A stretch of DNA of 64,000 nucleotides from Kitagawia praeruptora (Eukaryota; Streptophyta; Magnoliopsida; Apiales; Apiaceae): the NCBI GenBank assembly GCA_037693485.1, contig CM075350.1, forward strand, positions 127,780,001-127,844,000, read 5' to 3'. This document shows, one piece after another, positions 21,037-32,177 of the stretch. The notes under the pieces are model-generated. The model saw nothing but the letters and a program-made list of their open reading frames with translations, did no database searches and was not told the origin of the DNA. The translations under genes and the position numbers were made by a program. The stretch's first letter is position 1; every line of letters starts with the position of its first letter.

Positions 21037-23884
21037 ATGCCTAGGACCAGGTCTCAAACGAAAGAAGATCAAGCGAAAGAGGATACAACTCCTCTTAGTC
21101 CAGACTCTGGAATTACTTGTTAACAATATATAGATCAACAAAGGAAAGAGAAGCAGCAAAGGATATCTGAACCAAAGATTGAGATGGCGGACCTTCCTCC
21201 CAAATCTTTGAAGAATTACTCACAGCCCTCTCCGAGTGGGGTACCTACTGGCCTTGCTATGCCAGCAATTCAAGCAGCAAATTTCGAGATCAAGCCTGCT
21301 TTGCTCACTATGATCCAACAGAATCAATTTGCTGGGCTTGCCTCTGAAGACCCTACAAATCATCTGCAACGGTTTCAACAGCTCTGTTCTACAATTAAAC
21401 ATCAGGGAGTCACTCCAGACCAGTTGAAAGTCATGTTGTTCGGTTTCTCTCTTCGTGATAAAGCTCAAAAGTGGTTGAACGATATTGACTTGACCAAGTG
21501 GGATGAGATTGCTCAAGCCTTCTTAACTGAGTTCTTCCCTCCTAACAGAACCGACGATTTGATCGACAAGATGATGGGTTTTAAGCAAGATTATGGTGAA
21601 TATCTACGGGATGCTTGGGACAGATTCAAGGATTATCAACGTGCATGCCCTCACCATGGTCTTGAGAAGTGGTTTCTTCTTAAACGCTTCTACAATGGTC
21701 TTGATCCTGAGACAAAAGGTATGGTTGATAACACTGTAGGTGGTGTATTTCTGGATAAAGGAGTTGATGATGCATATGCTTTTCTTTCAAATTTGGTTGC
21801 CAATCACTTCAGTAATCCGAGAGCAACCAAGAAAGGGGGTAAACTTGAAGTGGATGCTTATTCTTTATTATCATCTCAACTAGCTGCATTAACTCAGGAG
21901 ATCCACTCATTGAAGACATCTCAGCCCTCTACTCAACCTATGAGTATCAATGCATTGTCATCCATGGCTCCTATAAATAATCCTGTTTGTGAAGTCTGTG
22001 GCATCCAAGGCCACTATGGTAATGATTGCCAATACAATGCTCAAAATTCAAAAAAATTTCAGATGGAGCAAGCAAATGTTTTCCAACAGAGGCAGCAGTA
22101 CAATCCGTATTCCAACACTTATAATCCTGGTTGGAAAGATCATCCGAACTTCTCATATAGGAACAATAATGCTCAGAATTCAAATGTTCCTAATCAGCAG
22201 CAATATCAGCAGTCGTACCAGCCTCCTCCACAGCAGCAGTATAGGCCTCCGCAAGGACCTATGAATCCCCCTGGATTTCAAAGGCCTCCTCAGAATTATG
22301 CTCCTCAAGCAAATCATGCTGCACAGGCTGATAATCAAGGTGATATGATGAAGATATTGCTACAAATGCAAACAAAGATGAACCAGATGGAGATTCATAA
22401 TAAGATGCTGGAAACTGAGATTGCTCAAATGGCTAGTTCTTCATCTACAAGGCAACAAGGCTCTCTACCAGCACAATCAACTCAGCCAAAGGAAAATGTG
22501 AATGCCATTGCTCTTAGGAGTGGTCGTACATATGATGCTCCTCCAATGCCTACTGACGATGTTCCTACTGAGAAAGAAGAAAAGAATTCTGAGGAAGACA
22601 AGGTAGAGAAAGTTGTGGAAGATACAAACAAAGATGAAACTGAGGAAAGCAAGAAAAAGGACAAAGAGAAGACTGCAGTTACTCCTCCACCATTTGTGCC
22701 AAAGCTCCCATTCCCTAGCAGGATGAACAGAACTAAGGTGGACCAGCAGTTTGGTAAGTTCATGACACTTGTCAAGAACCTTGAGGTAACAGTTCCTTTC
22801 ACTGATTTAATATCTCAAGTTCCATCATATGCAAAGTTTCTTAAGGATATTCTCACTAAGAAAAGGTCTTTTGGTGAGGTAGAGACAGTAGCTTTTACTG
22901 AAGAGTGTAGTGCTGTTTTACAGAATAAGTCTCCACCTAAGCTTAAAGATCCTAGTAGTTTTTCGATCCCGTGTCATTTAGGTGCATTGTTCATTGATAA
23001 AGCTTTATGTGATTTAGGCGCTAGTGTCTCAATCATGCCTCTCTCGGTTTTTCAAAAACTAAATATGGGAGAATTAAAATGTACATAGATGACTTTGCAA
23101 ATGGCAGACCGTTCGATAAAATATCCACTTGGAATTTTAGAGGATGTGCCTGTTAGGGTTGGAAAATTCTATATTCCTGTAGACTTTGTAGTTCTAGATA
23201 TGGAAGAGGAAAGCCAAATACCTATTATTTTAGGTAGACCATTTCTTTGTACTGCAGGTGCTATTATTGATGTTAAAAGTGGGACTCTCACCTTGAGTGT
23301 CGGTGATGATAAAATTGCTTTTACTCTAACCTCTGCTCTTAAATCCCCTTTGCTTGAGAATACTTGTTGCAGTATTGATGTTGTAGATGAAATTGTCCAA
23401 GATTATACTCCTCAGATTCTATTGAATGATACATTGGAAGCAGTGCTCATGCTTGAAGCTACAGAAGGAGAAGGACATGCTGAAGTCGATTCATTGATTC
23501 TTGAGTTGAATGATCACAACATTGATTCCATTGACAGTTCTTCAGTTCGAGATCTCTCGAGTATTAAGCTTGGGAAACTTCCACCACATTTGAGGTATGT
23601 CCTTTTCAATAATGAGCTAGTGATTTTTGAAGAGGGGCATGATAACGTGTTGCGAAGGTGGAAAACCAATGATAAGGAAGAAGAAAGTTTTGTTCAGCCG
23701 GTTGAGTCGGAGAAGCACTCTAGGGGGTGAAGAAGAAAAAGAAGAAGATTTGGTCGTTGGGTAGTAAAATCAAGTTGAAGTCTGATGGAAGAGCTTTGTG
23801 GAAAGCAAACAATCAAGATGTCAACGTTCGTAGGAATGGTCTTTCTGTTGAGGATGGTTCAGTAATTCTTTTGAGACTGCCTTG
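21037..23884 (+). pseudogene. AthB gag-protease polyprotein with stops and a frameshift
   Basis: Start chosen at the ATG at 21037 (MPRTRSQ, an Athila Gag-like start). Gag capsid-like sequence follows (FSLRDKAQKWLNDI, FFPPNRTDDLIDKM, CPHHGLEKWFLLKRFYNGL), then a CCHC knuckle (CEVCGIQGHYGNDC, from 21988), a Gln/Pro/Asn-rich linker with PGWKDHPNFSY, and an acidic Lys/Glu stretch. An aspartic protease follows with DLGAS at 23011 and ILGRPF near 23227. Lesions are a stop at 21121-21123, a TAG at 23086-23088 just past the protease active site, and a frameshift near 23728. The protein ends in a tail (LWKANNQDVNVRRNGLSVE) shared with AthC. Without pol it would act only as structural protein. Confidence 0.92.
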
Positions 23885-23891
23885 AGTTGAG

Positions 23892-23944
23892 GAAGTAACG
23901 TCAAGCTATTGACGTTAAAGAAGCGCTTCGTGGGAGGCAACCCA
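23892..23944 (+). other. Conserved hairpin cassette after AthB gag
   Basis: AACGTCAAGCTATTGACGTT (8-bp stem), then GAAGCGCTTC (self-complementary), then TGGGAGGCAACCCA (4-bp stem). It begins about 10 bases after the end of the gag tail and is nearly identical to the cassettes in AthA and AthC. Confidence 0.87.
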
Positions 23945-26505
23945 TGTATTAGTATAGGAAAAAAAAAATCTGTGCAAAAAAAAAAAAAAAAAAGAATATC
24001 AGAAGACGTCAGCGCATCAGGCACCATCCGCGCGCAGGAGCGCCCCAGTCACGCAGAAGCATCCCGCGCATCAAGGCCCTGGCAGCGCTTTAAGCACCCT
24101 AACACGCAGGTTGAACCTGCGTGTCTGCCTGTCCGCGCCCGGTACCCCTGAAACGCAGCCTGCTGCTGCGTTACACCCTGTCTGCCCAGATTTTTTTTCC
24201 GAAAATTGTGTTTTTGCCTCCAAATTCAATCCTAACCCAAATTCTTTCAATCCCTAATTCCTATATCTATCCTACATCAAATCCTAACCTCTCCAAATCT
24301 CTCCTACACAATTACAATTTTTATTCAACCTATCCATCATCTTATATATATACACACCTATCCATACAAATCCAATTCCTCTTCTATTTTATTTAAATCT
24401 CCAAAAATTCAATTCTAAAGAGGAATTAATTGCAAGTTCACCTCTTCAATTCGTAGTGGGTTTATTTCTTCTCTCAAATTTTATTTTGATTACGAATTTA
24501 TGTTCTTGTGATTTGGGATTTTGTATTATTTTTGGAATTTGGGCTATTTTTGGTGTGATATTGCTTGGAAATTATTGGTTGAGCTTCTTGGGAGTTGGGT
24601 ATTGATTCTTATGGCTCCTAAGTGTGGGAGAGGTGGTGCTAGTGTTGGGAAATTGCTACAGAAAGGGGATTTTAGCTGAACAAGCATGTTAGAAAAGATG
24701 GGGAAGGATATGTAAGACGTCTTGCAGGAACGGGATTCCAGGGGAGTTTTCTTTCTTTTCTTTTTAGTGTATTTTATTTTGTTTTTAGTTGTAGTTTTGT
24801 ATCTTGTTCATTAGTTCATTGGGGACAATGAACCGCTTAAGTGTGGGGAGGTGTTCTCAACGTAGTGTATTACTTGTTTAAAAAAAAAATCAAAAAAAAA
24901 ATCAAAAAATTAAAAATACCAAAAATAATTCTAGCCATGCAATTTGATTAGTTGTTGTATTTTGCTTGATACACCCATGCATACGTAGAATTCTTGTGTT
25001 TATTGACGCTTTTGTATGAGAAGTGACGTGCTTTGTTCTTGTGCACACACTTACACTAGCAAGTTGAAGCTGGTAGACTTAATTGGATGTTGTAAGTGAT
25101 TAGAATGACATGAATATGTGCAAGATGACTTGGTTTTCATGCTTTGAGTACAAGTAGGTGCGTTAGAGAGTCTTGTTACCTGGGATTGATTATGTTTTGT
25201 CACACCAAGTGAGTTTTGAGCCTATATGCATATCTTTTGCATGATTTTTCGTTTGTTTGAGTGTCCACATGTTGTTTACATTGCTAGCACTTACTTGAGA
25301 TCTTTCTTGAAATGCATGATATTACTTGATGATGAGATGATAAAGGCACTTAGGTTTGACCTCGTATTTCCCATATTTCCACACCTTTTATACATGATCA
25401 ATTAGTTAACCCGTTGAGCTTAATCCTATTCTTTCGGTGACACACCACATTACTTGCCATTATCCTTTTTATTCTATTGGCCTTACCGTAATTTTGAACC
25501 TAAATTGTCAAAGGCTAGTATCGTGCTTAAGGGAGTAATAAGGTGTTCATAAAAGGGGGGGTTATTGATGATCATACTTTTGGGGAATATTGATTTTGGG
25601 TTGATGCTTGCTAGTCGAAATTCATAAAAATATCTATGGATCATTGCTTTATTCCTTAGCTCTCTAAAAAAAAAACAAGAAAAAAATAGAAAAAAAAAAG
25701 AGAAAAAAAATAAATTTGAGAGCATTCTTATGTTTGTATGATCCTTCTTCATTCGACAAGTCAAGTTATTATAAGGGTTATTGAAAAATCCAAGTGTGGG
25801 GAAGTATTTGTTTTAATAGAAAGGGAATGGAATTATTTATATTGTTGGGTACTAGCTTTTGACGTAACCTGTTTTAGCTTTACTTGACATACCTGGTCCC
25901 TAGGCCACGCTACAACTCGAATAAAGACCTTTTGATTGTCATCAGTGATGTATGTTGTGTTGAGAGTGAGATTGATTGCGAGTGTCAAGTTGTGTTTATG
26001 ATTTTGTTGGAATTGAGTGATACACTTAACCTTGTTCTTGAGTGAATATTCGTTTTTGAGTGAAAGGTGAGTTATTACTTGTTTTGGCATAGGAGATCCC
26101 GGGTTTAGACTTAAAGATGTATTTCTTGTGGGCTTAGCATGATTACCAACGATTCTTACACTTGACATGAATTTTTATGACCTTTTGCATGCTGGTTGAG
26201 TAGACTACGTGAATACTTGCACTTTCGATACCAAGACATCGTATGTTTACTTTGATTCTTAAGTTGATGTGGCATGAGAGGACTTGTGTGTGTGGTGTTG
26301 TGTTAGCATTGATCTTTTGCATGGTTAGATGAATTTTGTGGGTACATTCACTATAAACCCTCACGAGACAACACTCGTCCTACTAGGGCTGCCTAGGGGT
26401 TTAACGGCTTGTTGCATATGCTCAATGCAATCGTGTCATCTACGAAAGTGATGTTTGTTAGGACTTAGTTTTTATTTCACTTATTTGCCCGAGGACGTGC
26501 AAATG
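23945..26505 (+). other. AthB 3' noncoding region
   Basis: No gene. Landmarks: A tracts at 23959-23994; a GC-rich stretch at 24003-24190 that contrasts with the surroundings; PPT-like copies at 24620-24634, 24836-24851 and 25790-25806; an A-rich tract at 25665-25710 bounded by AGCTCTC (25658) and GAGAGC (25718); and the pre-PPT block at 26357-26452. From about 25000 on it aligns with AthC 38690 onward, although neither encodes a protein there. Confidence 0.7.
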
Positions 26506-26522
26506 CTTAGTGTGGGGATGTT
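26506..26522 (+). promoter_or_regulatory. AthB terminal polypurine tract
   Basis: GCTTAGTGTGGGGATGTT directly precedes the 3' LTR start TGATAGAG. Confidence 0.75.
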
Positions 26523-27800
26523 TGATAGAGTATATTTTTATATATATTTTAAATGATTTTATTCTCATATTTATTGTGTTTTGCATTGATTTGGATTTTT
26601 ATTTAATAGATTTTATTGTTTTATTGTAGGAAATAAAGAATTCATGACTTGGAAGGATTTGGAGCAAAAAGAGCTATTTTTGAGATAAAATAGGAGAAAA
26701 TTCGTATTATTGGGCTATACGGGCTGTGCTACACTGTTTGGGCCGTATCTTGAGTTCCAGAAGTCAGAATTTGACGATCTTACTGTCCACGCGAAGCTTG
26801 TGGAATTTTCTTTAATTAAGAGGTGGTCCAATAAGCAAAATCCAACTGGAAGAGCCCAGAAACAGAGGAGAAAAAGAAGTGATGAATTTTACAAGAAAAT
26901 CCTATTCAATTATGGATATCTTTTTCTAAATTGATTAAGATATTAAAAATACTTTTATTAGGAGATAGATATCAGATTTTATTAAGGAGTTTTATTATAA
27001 AAAGAAGGAGAGAACGTGGGAAGAGGATAGATAGATAGATACAGACGTTTTTACATAAGCTAGGGTTTTTGGTTTTTCTCTCTCCATCTCTTCTTTTGTA
27101 AGCACTTGGTTTAATTTGGATCTTCATTGTTCTTCGTTAATACAAAGTTTGAGGTATTCTTTATTCTCTTATTTTATTATTATATGTTTTACATGGCTTC
27201 TTTCATTATTATTATTGTTTTTACTTCTAGAATGAGTGAGTAGTTTAATTCTAGGGTATTAAGGGGAGCCATGTTTGCACCATGATTTGGGCTTAATTTG
27301 ATTAGTAGATTGATGGGTAAAGAGTAATTCTGATTGATATGTTATAATTCTTAATTTGTGTAATTGCGCAATATCATGGATTATTGATTGCAATAGGAGT
27401 AATAGATCGAAAGATTTTACTACTAGAGGCTTACATACAATTAGCGGAATTGAAGGTGAGTGTGAAAACATCATTAGATATTCTGAGAGTGTTAATGCTT
27501 GAGAAAGATTAACCATTGCTTTAATTACTTAATCCCATTGAAAAGCTATACTTTTGTGATTTGTTTGGTGTAAACATGGTGAACCTGAATTGCCCTAGAT
27601 CCTTTAATTAATTGTTTTAAAACTTTGTTAAATTTGCATTAGTAGTTAATAAAATTCCCAAATAATCGTTTGTGACTAGAAACAATTGATAACAACTGAA
27701 TTGAAATTGAAACTGTCTCCTTGAGGAACCGACCCGTATTTGCTAGTATCTACTACAATTGATACCGTGCGCTTGCGGTTAGACATAATTTTACACATCA
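26523..27800 (+). repeat. AthB 3' LTR
   Basis: 1278 bp, about a dozen substitutions from the 5' LTR. It is followed by the GGGTC target duplication and CopA gag sequence. Confidence 0.94.
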
Positions 27801-29338
27801 GGGTCCTGTATAACACATTGATGAGAATTAAAAAGAACATCATAATGCAATTGTTGAGTGAGTATACTGACAGATATTAAGTTGAACTGAAACTCAGGGA
27901 TTAAAAGCACATTATGCAAGACAATTTCAGAGGTAAGTATGACAGTTCCTTGAAAATGAACTGATGTAACTTGACCATTTGGAAGACATATGCTTATATC
28001 ACAAGAAGTAACATTCCTAAGCAAATTAGAATGGCAGGTTATATGATCAGTTGCCCCTAAATCTAATATCCAATCCGTAGATGTATGACAACTAGCCAGA
28101 CAAATAGTAGTCATTGATGAACAAATAGGAGACAGAGTACCTGACTGAGGAGGTTCAACTCTGAGATTTGATGTTGACTGATTTAGTAAATTCAGAAGCT
28201 GCTGGTATTGGTCTGAGGTGAGATTGGAATTGACAGTTGCCTTGGCTGTTTCTTCACAAGGTGTAGATGAATTTGCAGAAGAGATAGAATCTTCCTTGTT
28301 GGTAAGAACTTGTGCAATAACCTTGTTTCCTGAAGTAGAATTTGACTGAAGAAACTTGTTAGCAGGTCTATTCTTTGGTGGAAATCCAATTAAGTGATAA
28401 CACCTCTCCCTTGTATGATTAGTACCATTACAATGAGTACACTGCAGATTGCCTTTCTTAGGAGGAAACCTAGCCTTGGAATCTGTGTTAAGAAATGATT
28501 TCTTTGGATCAGATTTGGAAAACCTGTTACCAGTGTAGGCCACATTCTTAGTCATCAACACAGCAGATTCTGGCAAGTTCGAAATAGTTTGAGAGTAAGT
28601 TCTCTGTCTCTCATCTTGTTGAAGTAACCCTAGCACTTGAGTGAGTTTAGGTATAGGACTCATCATGAGCAATTGACCACGAATATTCGTGAAATTTTCA
28701 CTTAATCCCATCAGAAACTGTGTGACTTTCATAGTTTCTTCATACTGATCAAGATCAGCTTTAGCTTTGCAAGTACACATACACGTACACTTAGGCACAT
28801 TAGAGACACTCAGCAGATCATCATAGAGTTTCTTAAAATTTGTATAATACGCAGAGATAGTTAGCTTATCTTGAACTAACTCAGACAATTCTTTCTTGAT
28901 CTCAAACAATCTAGGTCCATTATTCTGAGTAAATCTAACATGAAGATCACTCCAAATTTCAGAAGCAAGCGCTATAACAAGACTAGATCGAATTTCAGGA
29001 ACAATAGAATTTAACATCCATGTGATGATCATATCATTACAACGTTGCCACGGATCAAAGTAAGGAGAGTCGATACCTGGAACTTTGTATTTTCCAATGA
29101 CGAAACCTAGCTTGTTTTTGGCAGAGAGAGCCAGTGTCATCGAGCGCTTCCACTCATTGTAATTATCACCAGTGAGAGAAGCAGTTACAAGAACTTGACC
29201 TGGATGGTCAGACGGATGAAGATACAGCGGATGACTCGATTTCAGTTGAATAACAGTGTTGAAATCTGTGTCAAAACCTGTTGAATCATTAGTATTTGTA
29301 CCAATTCGCTCAGTTTCCCCATGAGTTGCTGTCGCCAT
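27801..29338 (-). CDS. CopA Gag (copia), cut at its 3' side by AthB
   Basis: The reading frame is open from 29386, but the first ATG is at 29338 (MATATHGETERIG), which I take as the start. A copia Gag N-domain follows (HPLYLHPSDHPGQVLVTASLTGDNYNEWKRSM is typical of UBN2/retrotran_gag_2-type proteins). Then come FTQNNGPRLFEIKKEL, the unusual Cys run KCTCMCTCK, and a CCHC knuckle CTHCNGTNHTRERC near 28399-28446. The start of the protease follows (ILDLGATDHI, the D.GA.DH motif), and HQCVIQDP is the last native stretch before AthB. Open for about 510 codons, it is the best-preserved CopA gene. The polyprotein continues at 19619. Confidence 0.9.
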
Positions 29339-29613
29339 TAACGTGTTTGATGAAATTTCAACACGAAACAGTCTGAATCTACACAATTTGTGTAAAGAAG
29401 ATGTTCAATTATGAACAAACAATGAAAGTTCGGTAAGAATATCAATCAAACACAAACAATCTACAATTGATACAAGATTGATCAATTAACGATCAAACTA
29501 AACGGAATAATAGTGAATCGATACCAAAAAAAACGAAAAAGATGATGTATCTTCGAAAAAGATGATGAATCTTCGAAGAAGATGACTTGAAATCAATGAA
29601 GATGCGGATTATT

Positions 29614-29813
29614 CTCTGATACCATAAAGAAAGCTAAGAGAACGAAGATGATGAAAAATGAATTTACATTTCATACTGAATTGTTATACAGAACATGAAG
29701 AAAAAATGTTTATATACAACTCAAGACTAACTAACTTTTGTAACAAACTTTACCGCCTATTCTCTTATGTGCAATTACAGAATTAACCCTGATATAATTA
29801 GATATTTACAACA
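29614..29813 (-). repeat. CopA primer site and candidate 5' LTR
   Basis: The minus strand of 29614-29624 reads TGGTATCAGAG, the initiator-Met primer site. The LTR should lie at 29625-29813: the minus strand starts TGTTGTAAATATC at 29813, but it ends ...TTTCTTTA rather than CA. Without the partner LTR, which lies outside the window, the borders are a guess. Confidence 0.5.
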
Positions 29814-29915
29814 ATGTCTTTTTACTGTTGATGTTGACTATCCTTCTCCTCAATAATCTTTCTGGTTAGTCCTTGTTCATTTTTACTGTCATTTTGTGTA
29901 TGTTTGTGCTCTGTG

Positions 29916-30254
29916 TGTTGGAATTTTATCTAAACAAATGATATAATTATCTAGTCATCAGTTTATTATCTCCTTGTAATGTATACAGCTGGAATAGCCG
30001 TGTGACTTGGTCCAGGTTGTTGGCGTTAATTTAGGTTCGTGTCTGTTAATTAGCTGTATGACTTTCCTTGTTACTTATTCTGTTTGTTACTTTAGTTTAA
30101 TATAGCTTTGTATCCGTTTCTTTAAAATAGACGGAAGGAAGAATACAATGTAAACCTTTAACGTATTTTCCAGTTTGTACATATTTGTTCATGTCCTCTG
30201 TTATTCCTAGTTTAGTTTAATTATATTTAGTGTCTTCAATATGCAAAATTAACA
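29916..30254 (+). repeat. CopC 5' LTR
   Basis: 339 bp, TGTTGGAATT...AATTAACA. Nearly identical to 42011-42356 apart from about ten substitutions and an indel near 30095. Confidence 0.95.
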
Positions 30255-30267
30255 TGGTATCAGAGCC
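30255..30267 (+). promoter_or_regulatory. CopC primer binding site
   Basis: TGGTATCAGAGCC directly after the LTR, a perfect copia-type initiator-Met primer site. Confidence 0.93.
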
Positions 30268-30920
30268 TCAGATCCTTGAAGCATATCAAATTGATTCATA
30301 AGAAGAAGCCCGCTGAGAAAGTACCAGCCGCATCATGTATTTGCAGTATGTGTTGCATTACACTCAAGCAGCACATAAGTGTTCGACAAAATGCCTGAAA
30401 GGATTGTTTTTGGATTCTAAAGGACTGCTTGTCAAGATAAGATTGTACAGAGGCGGAGCCTTGGTGGTTCTTTTCAGGCGGGTCAGTTTTGTGGGCGACG
30501 GTGACGCCGTAGGGTGGAGTCGCAGTGGACAACAATGAGGCGAGGAAGAGAATTAATGCGAAGTGAAATAGAGACGGAAGCGGATTTGTGCGATAATAAT
30601 TTCCACAATTGATTGGGCACACAACTTTGAATTTTCGATTGAGGAATTTTTTCAGCATATCCAGTTGCGTAGGAAAGAATAATTGGGGGAGGACGACATG
30701 CCTTGCCTCAATCTGGCGTTGTTGTGATACAAGGTGGGTGAAGCAAAGTACATCAGGTGGATTGTGGCTTGCACCACTGGTGCGTGCAAAATTTTATATG
30801 ATTTATTGCTCTCAAACTTGATGTGGTTTTAGTCGATATATAGACCGATGAAGTTCGTTTTGATTAGACATATTGGGTGTGTCAAAGGGAGAGTTCAATG
30901 CTGATATTATTGCTGACAGT
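30268..30920. other. CopC interior, unidentified
   Basis: No protein I recognise. The plus strand has only short frames. A 120-codon minus-strand frame (30658 to 30296) has a hydrophobic N-terminal segment (LFHFALILFLASLL), looks codon-like, and could be another captured fragment in antisense. Confidence 0.35.
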
Positions 30921-31110
30921 GTGTGATGAAGAGTGAAATTGAGATGTATATGGGCTGTTATGGCAATGTAAAGTGTGGAGATGTTGGCATGAAGCCGTTT
31001 GATGAAATTGTTCGTCGAGTGTGATTATTAATGGGTATGTCAAAGTAGGGTGTTTGAAGGAGGTGTTAGAGATTTTTAATGAGAGGCCGTGGATGTACAT
31101 GTTTTTACTT
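30921..31110 (+). pseudogene. PPR-like captured fragment in CopC
   Basis: Two frames together read like pentatricopeptide repeats of the plant PPR family: KCGDVGMKPFDEIV (compare YAKCGD...A..VFDE), then after a shift VIINGYVKVGCLKEVLEIFNE (compare WN.MI.GY...G...EALE.F.EM). Intact PPR proteins act in organelle RNA processing. This is a short piece with frameshifts and no start. The PPR assignment rests on motif spacing only. Confidence 0.45.
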
Positions 31111-31447
31111 CTTTGGTCTTGGGACTATCGAATCATGGAGATAGTTTAATGGCAGTAGAGTTATCAAAGAAGATGAATGATAAAATGATGTGAAGCAAAA
31201 GATTGGTGTACAACAGGGCTTCGAGGAGAAAGTTGTTTATTTGGCAATGTGGGATGGAATTTATGGTTATTAGGTGTATTACAGATGTAGATGTTGAGAT
31301 TATGGTTGTAGGGTGAATTTTATGGTTTTTGAGGTGTTTCATGTGTGTGCAAATCCTGGAACTTGCTTAGAAGGGATGTTTTTGGTTAGCAGGGAGAAGA
31401 TTTTGTTTTTTTTTTAATTTACGTCAAAGGATAACTAGAGGACTTCC

Positions 31448-31695
31448 ATGGAGGATTGGTCTGTTTATGCACATAGTCCTGCTCATTTGGAAGTTACTCG
31501 CACTGATTATGCTGCCTTGAAGAGGATTATTTCCGGTATTCCTAGGCTTGCTAAAGCTGGGGAAGTTAATACTGAGGCTGAGTCTGAGGCCGATGCTGTT
31601 TCTGCCGTCATTGATAGACGAGATGTTCCCGGTTATATCTGGCGGTGCGGATGCGGGATCCTGTTTCTGCCGAGATTTTGTGTGGGGCTAAGTGG
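31448..31695 (+). pseudogene. Captured ANKRD13-type ankyrin protein, N-terminal part
   Basis: Starts with an ATG: MEDWSVYAHSPAHLEVTRTD, then YAALKRIISGIPRLAKAGEV, ADAVSAVIDRRDVPG, and after a one-base shift LAVRMRDPVSAEIL. This is the N-terminus of the plant ankyrin-repeat protein family related to ANKRD13 (with a GPCR-chaperone-type domain downstream). The ankyrin segment between VPG and LAVRMRDP is shortened. After SAEIL the expected ankyrin sequence stops and unrelated coding sequence takes over until about 32177. Decayed; no intact frame. Confidence 0.8.
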
Positions 31696-32177
31696 TACCA
31701 TCGTCTGTTTCGTATTATTGACAGAAATGGGACACCATTGTCTGGTTGGTCAAGGAATGTTGATCAAGAGTGTACAGATAGTCACAGATGTAATGGAGTC
31801 TCTTGTGAAAAGGATTATCATGGCAGAATCTGAAACTGCTAGCGAAAAAGTAAAAGTAACATTAGGACAAGAAGAAATTAAAAAGAAGACTTTTTAAATT
31901 GATAACATGTCCACGAAGTTGGACGAGTCGAAAAAATTCGCAATGGGCACTAACAGAGTTTTGCTTGAAATGAGGTAGAGGGTTGATGATTTGGTGAAAG
32001 AAACTTCTAGACAGAGGTTACGGGCTACGGAAAAGGAAGATGAGCTTTTACGAGTCAAGCAAGACTTTGAATCTTTAAAGTCCTATGTTAGTAGTCTCAT
32101 TAGTGTGAGAGAAACTCTTCTTTCATCAGAGAAGCATTTTCAAAACATTGAGAAGCAGTTTCAAACCTTCGTGCTGA
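31696..32177 (+). pseudogene. Captured coiled-coil protein fragment inside the ankyrin cargo
   Basis: Reads VMESLVKRIIMAESETASEK, VTLGQEEIKKKT, NMSTKLDESKKFAMGTNRVL, then after a stop RVDDLVKETSRQRLRATEKE, DELLRVKQDFESLKSYVSSL and SVRETLLSSEKHFQNIEK. These are heptad-rich coiled-coil segments that I associate, from memory, with the C-terminal part of plant PX-domain (EREX/EREL-like) proteins. They interrupt the ANKRD13-like cargo. Two or three stops and small shifts are present. The protein identity is tentative; the coiled-coil nature is clear. Confidence 0.55.

Larger units (their letters stand above)
19620..27800 (+). mobile_element. AthB: Athila-type gag-only element (TR-GAG), plus strand, TSD GGGTC
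   Basis: Complete element with 1279- and 1278-bp LTRs, the target duplication GGGTC at 19615-19619 and 27801-27805, an Asp-tRNA primer site and a terminal polypurine tract. It codes for one broken gag-protease ORF. RT, RNase H and integrase are absent, and about 2.6 kb of noncoding sequence follows. LTR divergence is about 1 percent by eye, so it moved recently despite lacking an enzyme set. It interrupts CopA between gag and integrase. Confidence 0.93.
8644..29813 (-). mobile_element. CopA: outer Ty1/copia retrotransposon, minus strand, split by three insertions
   Basis: One copia polyprotein can be followed right to left: gag (29338 to 27801), pre-integrase and integrase (19619 to 18358), RT and start of RNase H (9742 to 8644). 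The joins coincide with AthB (clean, GGGTC duplication), GypL (linker missing) and CopB. A primer site at 29614-29624 precedes gag, and a candidate 5' LTR runs to about 29813. The 3' LTR lies outside the window. All domains carry stop codons. It is the oldest visible layer of the stack. Confidence 0.88.
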
